A DNA stretch of 64,000 nt from Terriglobia bacterium (GTDB lineage Bacteria; Acidobacteriota; Terriglobia; Terriglobales; Acidobacteriaceae): contig JAVUPY010000070.1 in NCBI GenBank assembly GCA_032252755.1, positions 62,001-126,000 of the forward strand, written 5' to 3'. Positions 43,488-51,484 of the stretch are shown here, piece by piece. The notes below the pieces were generated by a model. That model worked only from the letters and a program-made list of their open reading frames with translations. It was not told the origin of the DNA and did no database searches. The first letter of the stretch is position 1; the number at the start of each line of letters is the position of its first letter. The translations under genes were made by a program, and so were the position numbers.

Positions 43488-44528
43488 ATGGCAAACCTGA
43501 AAATCACGATATTGCACGACGTCTGGGAAGAGGGTCCGCCCGAACCAGAGCCGGAGCCGGTAAAAGTACCGCGCAGCAAAAACGGCAAGCGTCGCAAGAA
43601 GAAAAAAGATCCGCTGCACGACCGCGAGGAGATCTTCGAGGCCCTGAAGGAACTCGGCCACGAACCCTCGTACCACGTGCTCGATGGCAAGAACCAGTCT
43701 TTGCTCGCGCTGGCGAAGTGCGGCGCCGACCTCGTCTTCAATCTTACCGAGTCCTATGCCGGCGATGACACCATGGACAAGAACCTCGCCGCTTACCTCG
43801 AACTGCTGCATCTTCCCTACACCGGGGGCGGCCCGCAGGCTCTCTATCTCGCGCAGGACAAATCGCTCGCGAAAAAGATCTTTGATTTTCATGACATCAA
43901 GACACCGGATTTTGCAATCTCGTACAAAGGCAGGACCGAGCACTCCCACGACATCGAGTTCCCGTTAATCGTGAAGCCTGTTTCCGAAGATGGCTCGATC
44001 GGCATCGATAACGGCTCCGTCGTCGACAGCGTGAAAGAACTAATGGAGCGCATCCATTACATTCACGAGGAATTCGACAGCCCAGCTCTGATCGAAGAGT
44101 ACATCGACGGCCGCGAGATATACGCCGCAATTGTTGGCAATGACAATGCCGAGGTGCTCCCACTGATCGAACTCGATCTCTCAAAGCTGCCCAAGGGAAC
44201 GCCACGCATTGCCGGCCAGGATGTGAAGTTCGATCACGAAACCGAGGCGTACAAAGTGACGAAGTCCGCGCCGGCAGAAGATCTGGACGAGGAGACCACG
44301 AAAAAGTTGCAGGACACCGCGCTCGCCGCTTATCGCGCACTAAAGTTGCGCGATTACGGCCGCATCGACATGCGCCTGAACAAGAAAGGTGAAGTGTACG
44401 TCATAGAGGCGAACCCGAACCCGTGGCTCGCCAGCGCCGCCGAATTCTCAATGGCGGCAAAGAAGGCCGGCTACTCGTATACCGAAATGATCGACAAGAT
44501 CGTAGAACTGGCCCGCGCCCGGTCCTAA
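43488..44528 (+). CDS. D-alanine-D-alanine ligase-like ATP-grasp enzyme
   Basis: A 346-residue ATP-grasp ligase. ATG 43488 has a GAGG nearby and is preferred over the earlier start at 43461. Motifs: ADLVFNLTESYAGDDTMDKN, LPYTGGGPQALYLAQDKSLA, EFPLIVKPVSEDGSIGI (ATP loop), PALIEEYIDGREIYAAIVGN and RIDMRLNKKGEVYVIEANPN (Mg ligands, DxR...E.N.NP). A Pro/Glu then Lys/Arg-rich insertion (EEGPPEPEPEPVKVPRSKNG, then KRRKKKKD) interrupts the N-terminal Rossmann domain; true Ddl lacks it. It is not near ftsQAZ or murC, so a role other than peptidoglycan, such as a small peptide or amino-acid conjugate, is plausible. Paired with the upstream zinc peptidase. Confidence 0.84.
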   Translation: MANLKITILHDVWEEGPPEPEPEPVKVPRSKNGKRRKKKKDPLHDREEIFEALKELGHEPSYHVLDGKNQSLLALAKCGADLVFNLTESYAGDDTMDKNLAAYLELLHLPYTGGGPQALYLAQDKSLAKKIFDFHDIKTPDFAISYKGRTEHSHDIEFPLIVKPVSEDGSIGIDNGSVVDSVKELMERIHYIHEEFDSPALIEEYIDGREIYAAIVGNDNAEVLPLIELDLSKLPKGTPRIAGQDVKFDHETEAYKVTKSAPAEDLDEETTKKLQDTALAAYRALKLRDYGRIDMRLNKKGEVYVIEANPNPWLASAAEFSMAAKKAGYSYTEMIDKIVELARARS

Positions 44529-44601
44529 AAGAAACGCAAAGACAGCAAAGCTTGCGAAGGTAAGTGCCCTCGCGCCGTCACGTTCTCTGCGTTAACTCTT
44601 C

Positions 44602-44832
44602 CTAACTCCCGCAGTGGCACGTTCTCTTTGTTTTCGTGCACGTGCTTGGTTCCGCCAGTTTCCCGTCCGGCCCGATGCACGTCTGCGTGTGCATGCACCA
44701 GAACAGCCCGTCATTGCACGGAGGCACCGTGGGATCCGGCTCAGCCGAAATGAATTGCCCTTTCCATCGCAGCGAGCTGCACAGGTTCTCAGCGCTCACG
44801 TCGAAACGTTCTGCATCCGGCATCCGCATCAT
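44602..44832 (-). CDS. Small cysteine-rich protein at the end of the molybdenum hydroxylase operon
   Basis: A 76-residue protein with seven cysteines (C18, C39, C46, C52, C65, C72, C74) and the core GLFWCMHTQTCIGPDGKL. Its ATG overlaps the stop of the FAD-subunit gene by one base (TGATG), so it is translationally coupled and probably part of the operon. No signal peptide. The Cys pattern could bind a metal or cluster, or form disulfides. I know of no function; a small assembly or electron-transfer partner of the oxidoreductase is a guess from position only. Confidence 0.65.
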   Translation of the reverse strand: MMRMPDAERFDVSAENLCSSLRWKGQFISAEPDPTVPPCNDGLFWCMHTQTCIGPDGKLAEPSTCTKTKRTCHCGS

Positions 44833-45809
44833 CAGGCACCTCCCTTGGCCGCGTTCAGCAGCGCGCGCTTCACCGCGACCTTTGCCAGCGTGATCTTGTA
44901 CTTGTTCCTGCCCAGGCTCTTAGCCTGCGCGACGGATGCATTGGCCGCGGCCATCGCCGTCTCTTCGTTGAGTGGTTTGCCAACCAGCGCATCCGCTGCT
45001 TCTTTCGAGACCCACGGAATGGGAGCGACCTGGCCCATCACGACCCGCGCCGATTTCACCGTGTCACCATTCATCGTCAGCGCAACCGCCGCCACGGCCA
45101 GTGGCCAGTCGAACGCTTCCTTCTGACGCACCTCGTAGTAGCCGCTCTTGATACCTTCGACTGACGGAATCACGACCTCGGTCACGACTTCGTTCGGCTC
45201 CAGGTCGTGCTCACGAGCGCCTTCGGATGTGGGAATGCGGTAGAACTTCTCGAGTTCGACCTCTCGCGCGCCGTTCGGACCCAGCAACCGCACCCGCGCG
45301 CCGTAAGCGATCAATGCCGGTGCAATCGTCGATGGGCTCACGAAGTAGGCTGGGCCATCATTGCCGAGAATTGCGTGGTACCGGTTGTCGCCTTTCAGTA
45401 CCAGCGACTCACCTTTAGCATCCTTCGGCAGCAGTCCCATGCCGTTTCGGAAGTACCAGCATCGTGGACGCTGGCAGAGATTGCCGCCGAGCGTCGCGAC
45501 ATTCCGAATCTGCGGACTCGCGGCTTCGTTCAGCGCATCATAAAGCGCCGGGAAGTGCTTATCCCATCCCGGAATCTCGGCGAGATCGCCCAGCGTCTTC
45601 AGCGACCCGATTACCGTCTCGCCTTTGATGCTCTTGACCGCGTGGAGGTCCGGAATTTCCTTGATGTTGACCAGACGCTTCGGCGTGACGACTTCGTCCT
45701 TCATCAGCGCCAGCAGGTCCGAACCGCCGGCAAGCACCGCCGCGTCCGCGTTCAGCAGTGCCACCGCCTGTTGCTTTGTCTTCGGGCTCGTATATTCGAA
45801 CGGTCTCAC
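44832..45809 (-). CDS. Molybdenum hydroxylase FAD-binding subunit (PaoB/XdhB/CoxM-like)
   Basis: A 325-residue subunit of the xanthine dehydrogenase family. It starts RPFEYTSPKTKQQAVALLNA with the FAD motif VLAGGSDLLALMKD shortly after. A second FAD motif is ATLGGNLCQRPRCWYFRNG, where the Cys-containing stretch resembles the [4Fe-4S]-binding insertion of PaoB and 4-hydroxybenzoyl-CoA reductase. The CO_deh_flav_C domain follows. It takes electrons from the [2Fe-2S] clusters. The GTG start overlaps the molybdenum-subunit stop by four bases (GTGA). Confidence 0.92.
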   Translation of the reverse strand: MRPFEYTSPKTKQQAVALLNADAAVLAGGSDLLALMKDEVVTPKRLVNIKEIPDLHAVKSIKGETVIGSLKTLGDLAEIPGWDKHFPALYDALNEAASPQIRNVATLGGNLCQRPRCWYFRNGMGLLPKDAKGESLVLKGDNRYHAILGNDGPAYFVSPSTIAPALIAYGARVRLLGPNGAREVELEKFYRIPTSEGAREHDLEPNEVVTEVVIPSVEGIKSGYYEVRQKEAFDWPLAVAAVALTMNGDTVKSARVVMGQVAPIPWVSKEAADALVGKPLNEETAMAAANASVAQAKSLGRNKYKITLAKVAVKRALLNAAKGGA

Positions 45810-48172
45810 GCGGCACCTCCCTTCTCCAGCGCATCCAGCACTCGGTCGGGCGTGAGCGGCAGGAACGGCACTCGCACCCCGATAGCGTTCGCAACGGCAT
45901 TTGAAATCACCGCGCCCGGCGAAACCACCGGCGGCTCGCCCAATCCAATTACTCCGCGCTTGTCCATAGCCGGATTCGTGTAGATCTTCACCTGCAGATC
46001 TCGAATGTCACTCAGCCCGGCCAGTCGGTAGAATTCCATGTTCGGATTCAGCATGCGCCCGGTCGTTGGATCCATGACCTTCTCTTCATAGAGCGAGTAC
46101 CCGATCCCCATGATGAGCGCCCCGAGGATCTGGCTCTCGGCGGTCTTGGGGTTGATGACGTATCCCATGTCCTGCACAGCCGTCATCTTCTCGACTTTGA
46201 CGATGCCGGTTTCCGTATCGACCGAGACTTCCGCCATCTGTACGCCGCCGACCCCGCTATTGGTGAGGTCCGGCGGACGGCTCCGGTCCGGGTTCGCTCC
46301 GTGAACTGTAATCGGTACAGCACCGATCTTCGCGCACGCCTGCTTCCAGTCCAGCGCTCGCGCGTGGTCCGATTTCAACCGCACCACGCCTTTCACGATT
46401 TCCAGGTCTGCTGGCTGCGCCTTTAGCGCCGGCGCGACTTTCGCCAGCAACTGGTCGCGTGCATCCACCGCCGCACGTCGCGTCGACGAGCTCACGCCTC
46501 CAACCGTCGTCGATCCGCCCGAACCGCCCGAAGGCGGATACAACGTATCTCCAATCTGAAGATTGATCCGCTCCAGCGGAACCCCCAGCGTCTCCGCCGC
46601 AACCATCATGATCACTGTGCGTGTGCCAGTCCCAAGGTCCTGCGTCGCCATCTTGATGCCGACCGACCCGTCCGGATGGATCGTGAAATCGCACTGGCTC
46701 GCATGACCGCGGCCGCCCCACGTATGCAGCGACACTCCACAGCCGCGCTTGATGTTGCCCGCAGTCTTATCTCCGCGCTGATGCCACCGCTGTTTCCATC
46801 CGAACAGCTCCGCCGCGATCTTTAGCTCGTCTGCATACAGCGCCTCGCGCGGCCCGGTGATGTCCAGGTTTTTCGTCAGGAACTCCACTGGATCCATGTT
46901 CAGCTTTGCCGCCATATCTTCCATCGCGCACAGCGTCAGCACACACGCCTGCGGATGGTTCGGCGCACGCCACGCCCGCGACGGCCCAATGTTCGTCGAC
47001 ACCGCCGTGTGCACCTTGCGCTGATTCGGAACATTGAATACGTACGGAATCGGCGGCGAGCCTCCACCACCCGGTCCTCCTGTACCCCAACTCGAGGAAT
47101 CCCAACCGACCAGTTTGCCGTCTTTTGTCGCCGCCAGTTTCACGCGCGCGTAAGCCGAAGGCCTCGATCCCGCAACCTCCTGCTCCTCGTCACGCTCCAG
47201 CATGATCTTCACCGGCTTGCCGCCCGCTTTCTTCGAGAGCTGCGCCGCCATAATGCCCCAGCGGTCCGCCGCGAACTTGCTTCCGAATCCGCCGCCGATA
47301 TATTGCTGCAGCACCCGCACATTGCTCGCTGGAACCTTCAGCGGCTCCGCGTACTGCCCGGCAATGCCGCTCACACCCTGGGTCGACATGTGGACCAGCA
47401 AATGATTCGCACCCGGCCATTCCGAAGCCGAACCGTGCGTCTCCAGGCAGCAATGCGTAATCACCGGCAGACCGTAGAGCCCCTCGTTTATGACGTTATT
47501 CGGATCCGAAAAAATCTGGTCCGGCTCACCCTTCGTCTGCGTCGCCGTCCTCTTGTAGGGAGACTTCGGTCCTGTTGGGGCTTCCTTGACGGGCGCCGTG
47601 CGCAGAGCATTAACAACCGACGCCGGCACGCCATAACCCGGCAGTGCCTTGAAGGTTTCTTCCGACGGCCGTTCCGTTATCCCACGCGAGTTGATCGCCT
47701 CGACCATCTGCCCTTCGGGAACCTGGTTGCTCAGCATCTCCTCGATGTCATCCTGCGAGAGTGGGCTTGTATCGGCCGGAATTTCCTTCGGCGGCTCGGT
47801 CTCATCGATCACAACGTGCGGCAGCACTTCATACTCGACCTTCACCAACTTCACCGCGTCCCGCGCCGCAACTTCGCTCGTCGCCGCGATTCCGACGATC
47901 TCGTCGCCCGCCCAGTGAATCTCCTTCCCGGGCTCTTGGGCTACCACCACGGCTTTCACTCCGGGAAGCTTTTCCGCCGCACTCGTGTCTACGCTCTTCA
48001 CGCGTGCGTGCGCATACGGACAGCGCACGATTGCTCCATGCAATAAACCGGCCGGATTGTAGTCGTAGGTGTATTTCGCCTTTCCCTGAACCTTCACCGG
48101 CCCGTCCACGCGCGAAACCCGAGTCCCGAGCAAAGTTCTGTGCGATGCATCTGGCCAACTGTAATCAGCCAC
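45806..48172 (-). CDS. Molybdenum hydroxylase large (molybdopterin) subunit with an unusual helical insert
   Basis: A 788-residue catalytic subunit of the PaoC/XdhA family, oxidising an aldehyde or N-heterocycle with water as oxygen donor. Landmarks: VDGPVKVQGKAKYTYDY, QQYIGGGFGSKFAADRWG (cofactor loop), SRAWRAPNHPQACVLTLCAM, DLGTGTRTVIMM, and GLGEPPVVSPGAVISNAVAN, whose Glu is the catalytic base. Residues about 136-214, between the first domain and FSDPNNVINEGLY, form an extra helical segment (DDIEEMLSNQVPEG...VNALRTAP) not present in PaoC. GTG start three bases after the [2Fe-2S] gene. Substrate unknown; aldehydes are likely by analogy with PaoABC. Confidence 0.92.
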   Translation of the reverse strand: MADYSWPDASHRTLLGTRVSRVDGPVKVQGKAKYTYDYNPAGLLHGAIVRCPYAHARVKSVDTSAAEKLPGVKAVVVAQEPGKEIHWAGDEIVGIAATSEVAARDAVKLVKVEYEVLPHVVIDETEPPKEIPADTSPLSQDDIEEMLSNQVPEGQMVEAINSRGITERPSEETFKALPGYGVPASVVNALRTAPVKEAPTGPKSPYKRTATQTKGEPDQIFSDPNNVINEGLYGLPVITHCCLETHGSASEWPGANHLLVHMSTQGVSGIAGQYAEPLKVPASNVRVLQQYIGGGFGSKFAADRWGIMAAQLSKKAGGKPVKIMLERDEEQEVAGSRPSAYARVKLAATKDGKLVGWDSSSWGTGGPGGGGSPPIPYVFNVPNQRKVHTAVSTNIGPSRAWRAPNHPQACVLTLCAMEDMAAKLNMDPVEFLTKNLDITGPREALYADELKIAAELFGWKQRWHQRGDKTAGNIKRGCGVSLHTWGGRGHASQCDFTIHPDGSVGIKMATQDLGTGTRTVIMMVAAETLGVPLERINLQIGDTLYPPSGGSGGSTTVGGVSSSTRRAAVDARDQLLAKVAPALKAQPADLEIVKGVVRLKSDHARALDWKQACAKIGAVPITVHGANPDRSRPPDLTNSGVGGVQMAEVSVDTETGIVKVEKMTAVQDMGYVINPKTAESQILGALIMGIGYSLYEEKVMDPTTGRMLNPNMEFYRLAGLSDIRDLQVKIYTNPAMDKRGVIGLGEPPVVSPGAVISNAVANAIGVRVPFLPLTPDRVLDALEKGGAA

Positions 48173-48175
48173 GGT

Positions 48176-48796
48176 TCACGCTTCCTTTCCGGCCGGAGAG
48201 GCCCCCACGACTTGTTGAATGCCGTGATAAGTTCCGCAACGGCACAAGTTGCCGCTCAACCCGCGCCGAACTTCGTCGGCGGTGGGCTTCGGGTTTTTTT
48301 CCAGGAACGCCGTCGTTGCCACCACGAACCCAGGAGTGCAGAACCCGCACTGCTGCGCATCGTGATCGACAAACGACTGTTGCACCGCCGTGAGGCGCCC
48401 CTCGTCCAGACCCTCGATGGTCGTGATTTTGTGCCCCTGAGCATCGATGGCAAGTACCGAGCACGAGTACACCGGCTTGCCATCCATCAGCACCGTGCAA
48501 GCGCCGCATGTGCCGCGATCGCACACTCGCTTCGCCCCAGTCAGGTCGAACTGATCGCGCAGCGCGTCCAATAATGTGACGCGCGGCTCCAATTCGGCTG
48601 TCAGCCTTTTTCCGTTCACCATCAGCGCGATGGGAACCTTGCCGGGACCATGCACGGCCACTTGCTGGCCCTCGACCTCGAGCACGGTTGGACCAACCAC
48701 CATCGGCGTCGCGATCGCGAGACTCGACAACTTCATGAAGTCGCGTCGCGAAACCCCGTTCGTGTTGTCTTGTTCTTTCCGATCTTCTTCGGACAT
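48176..48796 (-). CDS. Molybdenum hydroxylase [2Fe-2S] subunit with Tat signal (PaoA-like)
   Basis: A 206-residue subunit. ATG 48796 is preceded by GAGGAG and yields a twin-arginine signal (SRRDFMKLSSLAIATPMVVG, residues 16-35), so the assembled enzyme is exported folded to the periplasm, as for E. coli PaoABC. The plant-type cluster motif is CDRGTCGACTVLMDGKPVYS followed by a further Cys; the second cluster uses CGFCTPG and CRCGTYHGI. The C-terminus is short. It is first in the operon order [2Fe-2S]-Mo-FAD-small Cys protein, which differs from E. coli paoABC (A-B-C with FAD second). Confidence 0.93.
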   Translation of the reverse strand: MSEEDRKEQDNTNGVSRRDFMKLSSLAIATPMVVGPTVLEVEGQQVAVHGPGKVPIALMVNGKRLTAELEPRVTLLDALRDQFDLTGAKRVCDRGTCGACTVLMDGKPVYSCSVLAIDAQGHKITTIEGLDEGRLTAVQQSFVDHDAQQCGFCTPGFVVATTAFLEKNPKPTADEVRRGLSGNLCRCGTYHGIQQVVGASPAGKEA

Positions 48797-49203
48797 CCTG
48801 AGATTCTCCTCGCCGCCGAGACTGCGGCTCTGTTTCCGGGCTGGGAGCGCCCGGGGCACGAACACTCAGTTCAAAAAAGAAGAAGCGAACTTCGTCCGCG
48901 CGAGTATAAACCTTGAGAACTTCCACTCGCCACTTGCACTCGCAACACGCGCCAGTTACTCGGGGCTTACGTTTTGCTTCGCAGTACTCCGCGCCTGGGC
49001 TCCCGTTCTGTTGTTTCTCGGTGCGAATTCACCCCCACTCTGGCGTGATATTCCACAATCCGGCCATGCGAACTTCGGGAGCCAGCTCACAACATAGAAT
49101 CCCAAATCACTGAAAACAAAGCTCTAGCTGGATTCGACGCCCCGTGCCGATTTTGGCCCCCAGTGTGCCTTACTCACGTCAGGCATTCGTGCAGGAGAAG
49201 TGC
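48797..49203. other. 407-base divergent intergenic region
   Basis: Lies between the Tat-exported oxidoreductase operon (minus) and hemA (plus) and must hold promoters for both. No convincing -35/-10 pair, operator or RNA structure stood out to me. The hemA ribosome site GGAG (at 49194-49197) is at its right end. Confidence 0.4.
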
Positions 49204-50502
49204 TTGGACGCTACGCTTGTCATTATCGGAGTAAGTTTCCACACCTCGCCCGTGGCCGTCCGGGAGCGGTTCTGGATTCCTCCACACGAGCAGGTCGATG
49301 CTCTTCACGCGCTCATCCGCTCGGAAGGCATTGAAGAGGTGATTGTTCTCGCCTCGTGCGCCCGAACCGAATTCATTCTTTGGGCCAGCGACGCCACCGA
49401 AGGCGCCAATTCCGTTCTCCGTTTCCTCACCCGCAAGTTCGATCTCAAGCTCTCCGACTGGTCCAATTTCTACCGTCTCGTCGATAACACCGCTCTGCTT
49501 CACCTGTTTCGCCTAACCGCTGGACTCGACTCGATGTCGATGGGAGAACCTGAGATCGCCGCCCGTGTAAAGAATGCTTGGGAGATCGCGCAGCATGCCG
49601 ACACCTCCGGACGTTTCCTCGACACCACCATCCAGAAATCGCTCGATCTCGCGGCCCGCGTAGCGTCGGAAACTTCGATGGGAGTTTCCGCCGTATCGAT
49701 TCCCTCCGCCTGTGCTGAGATCGGCACCCAGAGATACGGCACACTTCGGGACCGCTCTGTCCTTCTAATTGGAGCCGGCCAGGCGGCCGAGTCCGCTGCT
49801 CGCCATCTCTACAATGCTGGCGCACGGAAGTTCGTGGTCCTCGACCAGGTTCTTCCAGATTCGGAACGCCTCGCAACTCAATTCAGCGGCCGAACCATAA
49901 CCTCGTCTCAACTGGCTTCGGAAATCGCAGCCGCCGATCTTGTAATCTCCGCAACTTCTTCTCCGGCCTTTGTCCTCGATTACGCCGACTTCGCGCCGGC
50001 CGTCAAAGCGCGCCAGGGCCGGCCTGTGGTACTCATCGATCTCGGACTACCTCGAAACGTCGATCCCGAAATTCGCAGCCTGAGCGGCGTCTCTCTCTAC
50101 GACCTGGACGACCTGGAGCACGTACTTCAGCACAAGAGCACGCAGTTGCGCGCCGCCATATCCGAGGCGGAGAAAATTCTCACCTCCGAGGTACACGGCT
50201 TTTACAATCATTTGCTCGCGGAACAAGACCTGCCTACCATCGTTGCCTTGCGACGCAGGCTTGAGGAAATCTGCGGACAGGAACTCCGCAGTCTCGAAGA
50301 TCAGTTCGGCCCATTTACCGAGGACCAGCAGCACGCGCTGCACTCGCTGGCCTCGCACATCACGCAGCGCATTGCCGGCAACATGGCTCGCAAGTTGAAG
50401 GAATTGCCGGAACCGGCTGACCAGGAACAGCTCACTGACGCCGTGCGGCGCCTCTTTCACTTGGAGGCGGTAACCCACACGACGACGGCACAGCGAAACT
50501 GA
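49204..50502 (+). CDS. hemA: Glutamyl-tRNA reductase
   Basis: NADPH-dependent reduction of glutamyl-tRNA to glutamate-1-semialdehyde, the first committed step of C5-pathway tetrapyrrole synthesis. A 432-residue protein: N-terminus DATLVIIGVSFHTSPVAVRE, catalytic Cys52 in VLASCARTEF (usually STCNRTE), then LTAGLDSMSMGEPEIAARVK, the NADP motif VLLIGAGQAAESAARHL and the C-terminal dimerisation helix (HSLASHITQRIAGNMARKLK). The TTG at 49204 has GGAG six bases upstream and fits the family start; a GTG at 49144 would add 20 unrelated residues. hemL, hemB or hemC are not adjacent; a TPR protein follows at 19 bases. Confidence 0.93.
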   Translation: MDATLVIIGVSFHTSPVAVRERFWIPPHEQVDALHALIRSEGIEEVIVLASCARTEFILWASDATEGANSVLRFLTRKFDLKLSDWSNFYRLVDNTALLHLFRLTAGLDSMSMGEPEIAARVKNAWEIAQHADTSGRFLDTTIQKSLDLAARVASETSMGVSAVSIPSACAEIGTQRYGTLRDRSVLLIGAGQAAESAARHLYNAGARKFVVLDQVLPDSERLATQFSGRTITSSQLASEIAAADLVISATSSPAFVLDYADFAPAVKARQGRPVVLIDLGLPRNVDPEIRSLSGVSLYDLDDLEHVLQHKSTQLRAAISEAEKILTSEVHGFYNHLLAEQDLPTIVALRRRLEEICGQELRSLEDQFGPFTEDQQHALHSLASHITQRIAGNMARKLKELPEPADQEQLTDAVRRLFHLEAVTHTTTAQRN

Positions 50503-50521
50503 ATTCAAGGAGTAAATAGTA

Positions 50522-51193
50522 GTGGCAAACTCTGCGCAAAACCGAAACAGCACCAATTACTGGACTCCGATGCAGGCTTATGTGCTCGCCGCCATATGCC
50601 TTGTCATCGGCATCGCCGTGGGATATTTCATCGGCGGCTCCAAGTCGCCCGCAACCGCTGCAAACTCCCAGCTCTCCGCGGAGGCCGCCGTCCCCCCCGG
50701 CATGACCTCCGGCCAGATGGCACCGGGGCAGTTACAGGAAATCCCGCAGGCGCAGTCGGCGGAAATGGTCGCCGCCGCCGCCAAACCCCTTCTCGACGCG
50801 CTCGCCGCTGACCCGAGCAACGCCGAGAAGACCGCCCGCGTCGGTGACTTCTATTTCGACAGCCACGTCTACGACCAGGCGATCAAGTACTACGAGGCGT
50901 CGCTGAAGTTGAATCCCGACAACCCCAACGTCCTCACCGACCTCGGGACAGCGTACTTCTATAACGGCGACTCGAACACGGCCGTCCAGAGATTTCAGCA
51001 GGCCCTGAAAGTCCGCCCCAACTTCGCAAACGCACTGTTCAACCTGGGAATCGTTCGCTGGCAGGGCTTGAAAGATCCCAAAGGCGCAATCGACGTCTGG
51101 CAGAAGTTGTTAGATACGAATCCGAACTACGAGCAGAAGGACCACGTTCGTGAACTGATGGAACGCGCGAAAGCCCACGGTTCCATGGGTTAG
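50522..51193 (+). CDS. Membrane-anchored TPR protein
   Basis: A 223-residue protein: one N-terminal membrane helix (AYVLAAICLVIGIAVGYFIG), a Pro/Gln/Ala-rich linker, then TPR repeats (YDQAIKYYEASLKLNPDNPN; NTAVQRFQQALKVRPNFANA; GAIDVWQKLLDTNPNYEQKD). The layout resembles the TPR part of CcmH/NrfG-type cytochrome maturation proteins, and the neighbour hemA would fit haem use, but no other ccm gene is present. GTG start with AAGGAG ten bases upstream. Likely cotranscribed with hemA. Exact role unknown. Confidence 0.8.
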   Translation: MANSAQNRNSTNYWTPMQAYVLAAICLVIGIAVGYFIGGSKSPATAANSQLSAEAAVPPGMTSGQMAPGQLQEIPQAQSAEMVAAAAKPLLDALAADPSNAEKTARVGDFYFDSHVYDQAIKYYEASLKLNPDNPNVLTDLGTAYFYNGDSNTAVQRFQQALKVRPNFANALFNLGIVRWQGLKDPKGAIDVWQKLLDTNPNYEQKDHVRELMERAKAHGSMG

Positions 51194-51205
51194 GTTCGAC
51201 GAGTT

Positions 51206-51313
51206 AAGCGCTAAAACTTGAGCGCTTGCCCGGGGACAGGTTGGCGCAGAGCCTGTCCCCGGGATTCTCACCGATCTGCGTACGCGACAACGCCCGGCGA
51301 ACGCCGGGCGTTT
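51206..51313. terminator. Three successive hairpins between convergent genes
   Basis: AAGCGCT/AGCGCTT (51206-51227), then a perfect 12-base inverted repeat CCCGGGGACAGG/CCTGTCCCCGGG (51229-51263, 11-base loop), then CGCCCGG/CCGGGCG (51291-51310) followed by TTTGTG. The last is the most terminator-like for the hemA-TPR unit. From 51314 to 51484 I see nothing. Confidence 0.55.
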
Positions 51314-51484
51314 GTGCATTGGAGCGCCGGCAACGCTGGAAGACCGATATCAGCGACGCCCAATTGAAGTTCGGATGTCTTGCAGGAGAGAACTCAGGAA
51401 TCCCACACCCGACCCCCACACACGCACAGTAAAACGGCAAAAAGTGCGGGACCGCAGTCTGCAAGAAGGCGATTAGAGTGACAT

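Noticed and set aside
46955-48046. 363-codon Arg-rich open frame on the plus strand
   Set aside because: Antisense to the molybdenum subunit gene; Arg/His-rich composition is typical of a shadow frame.
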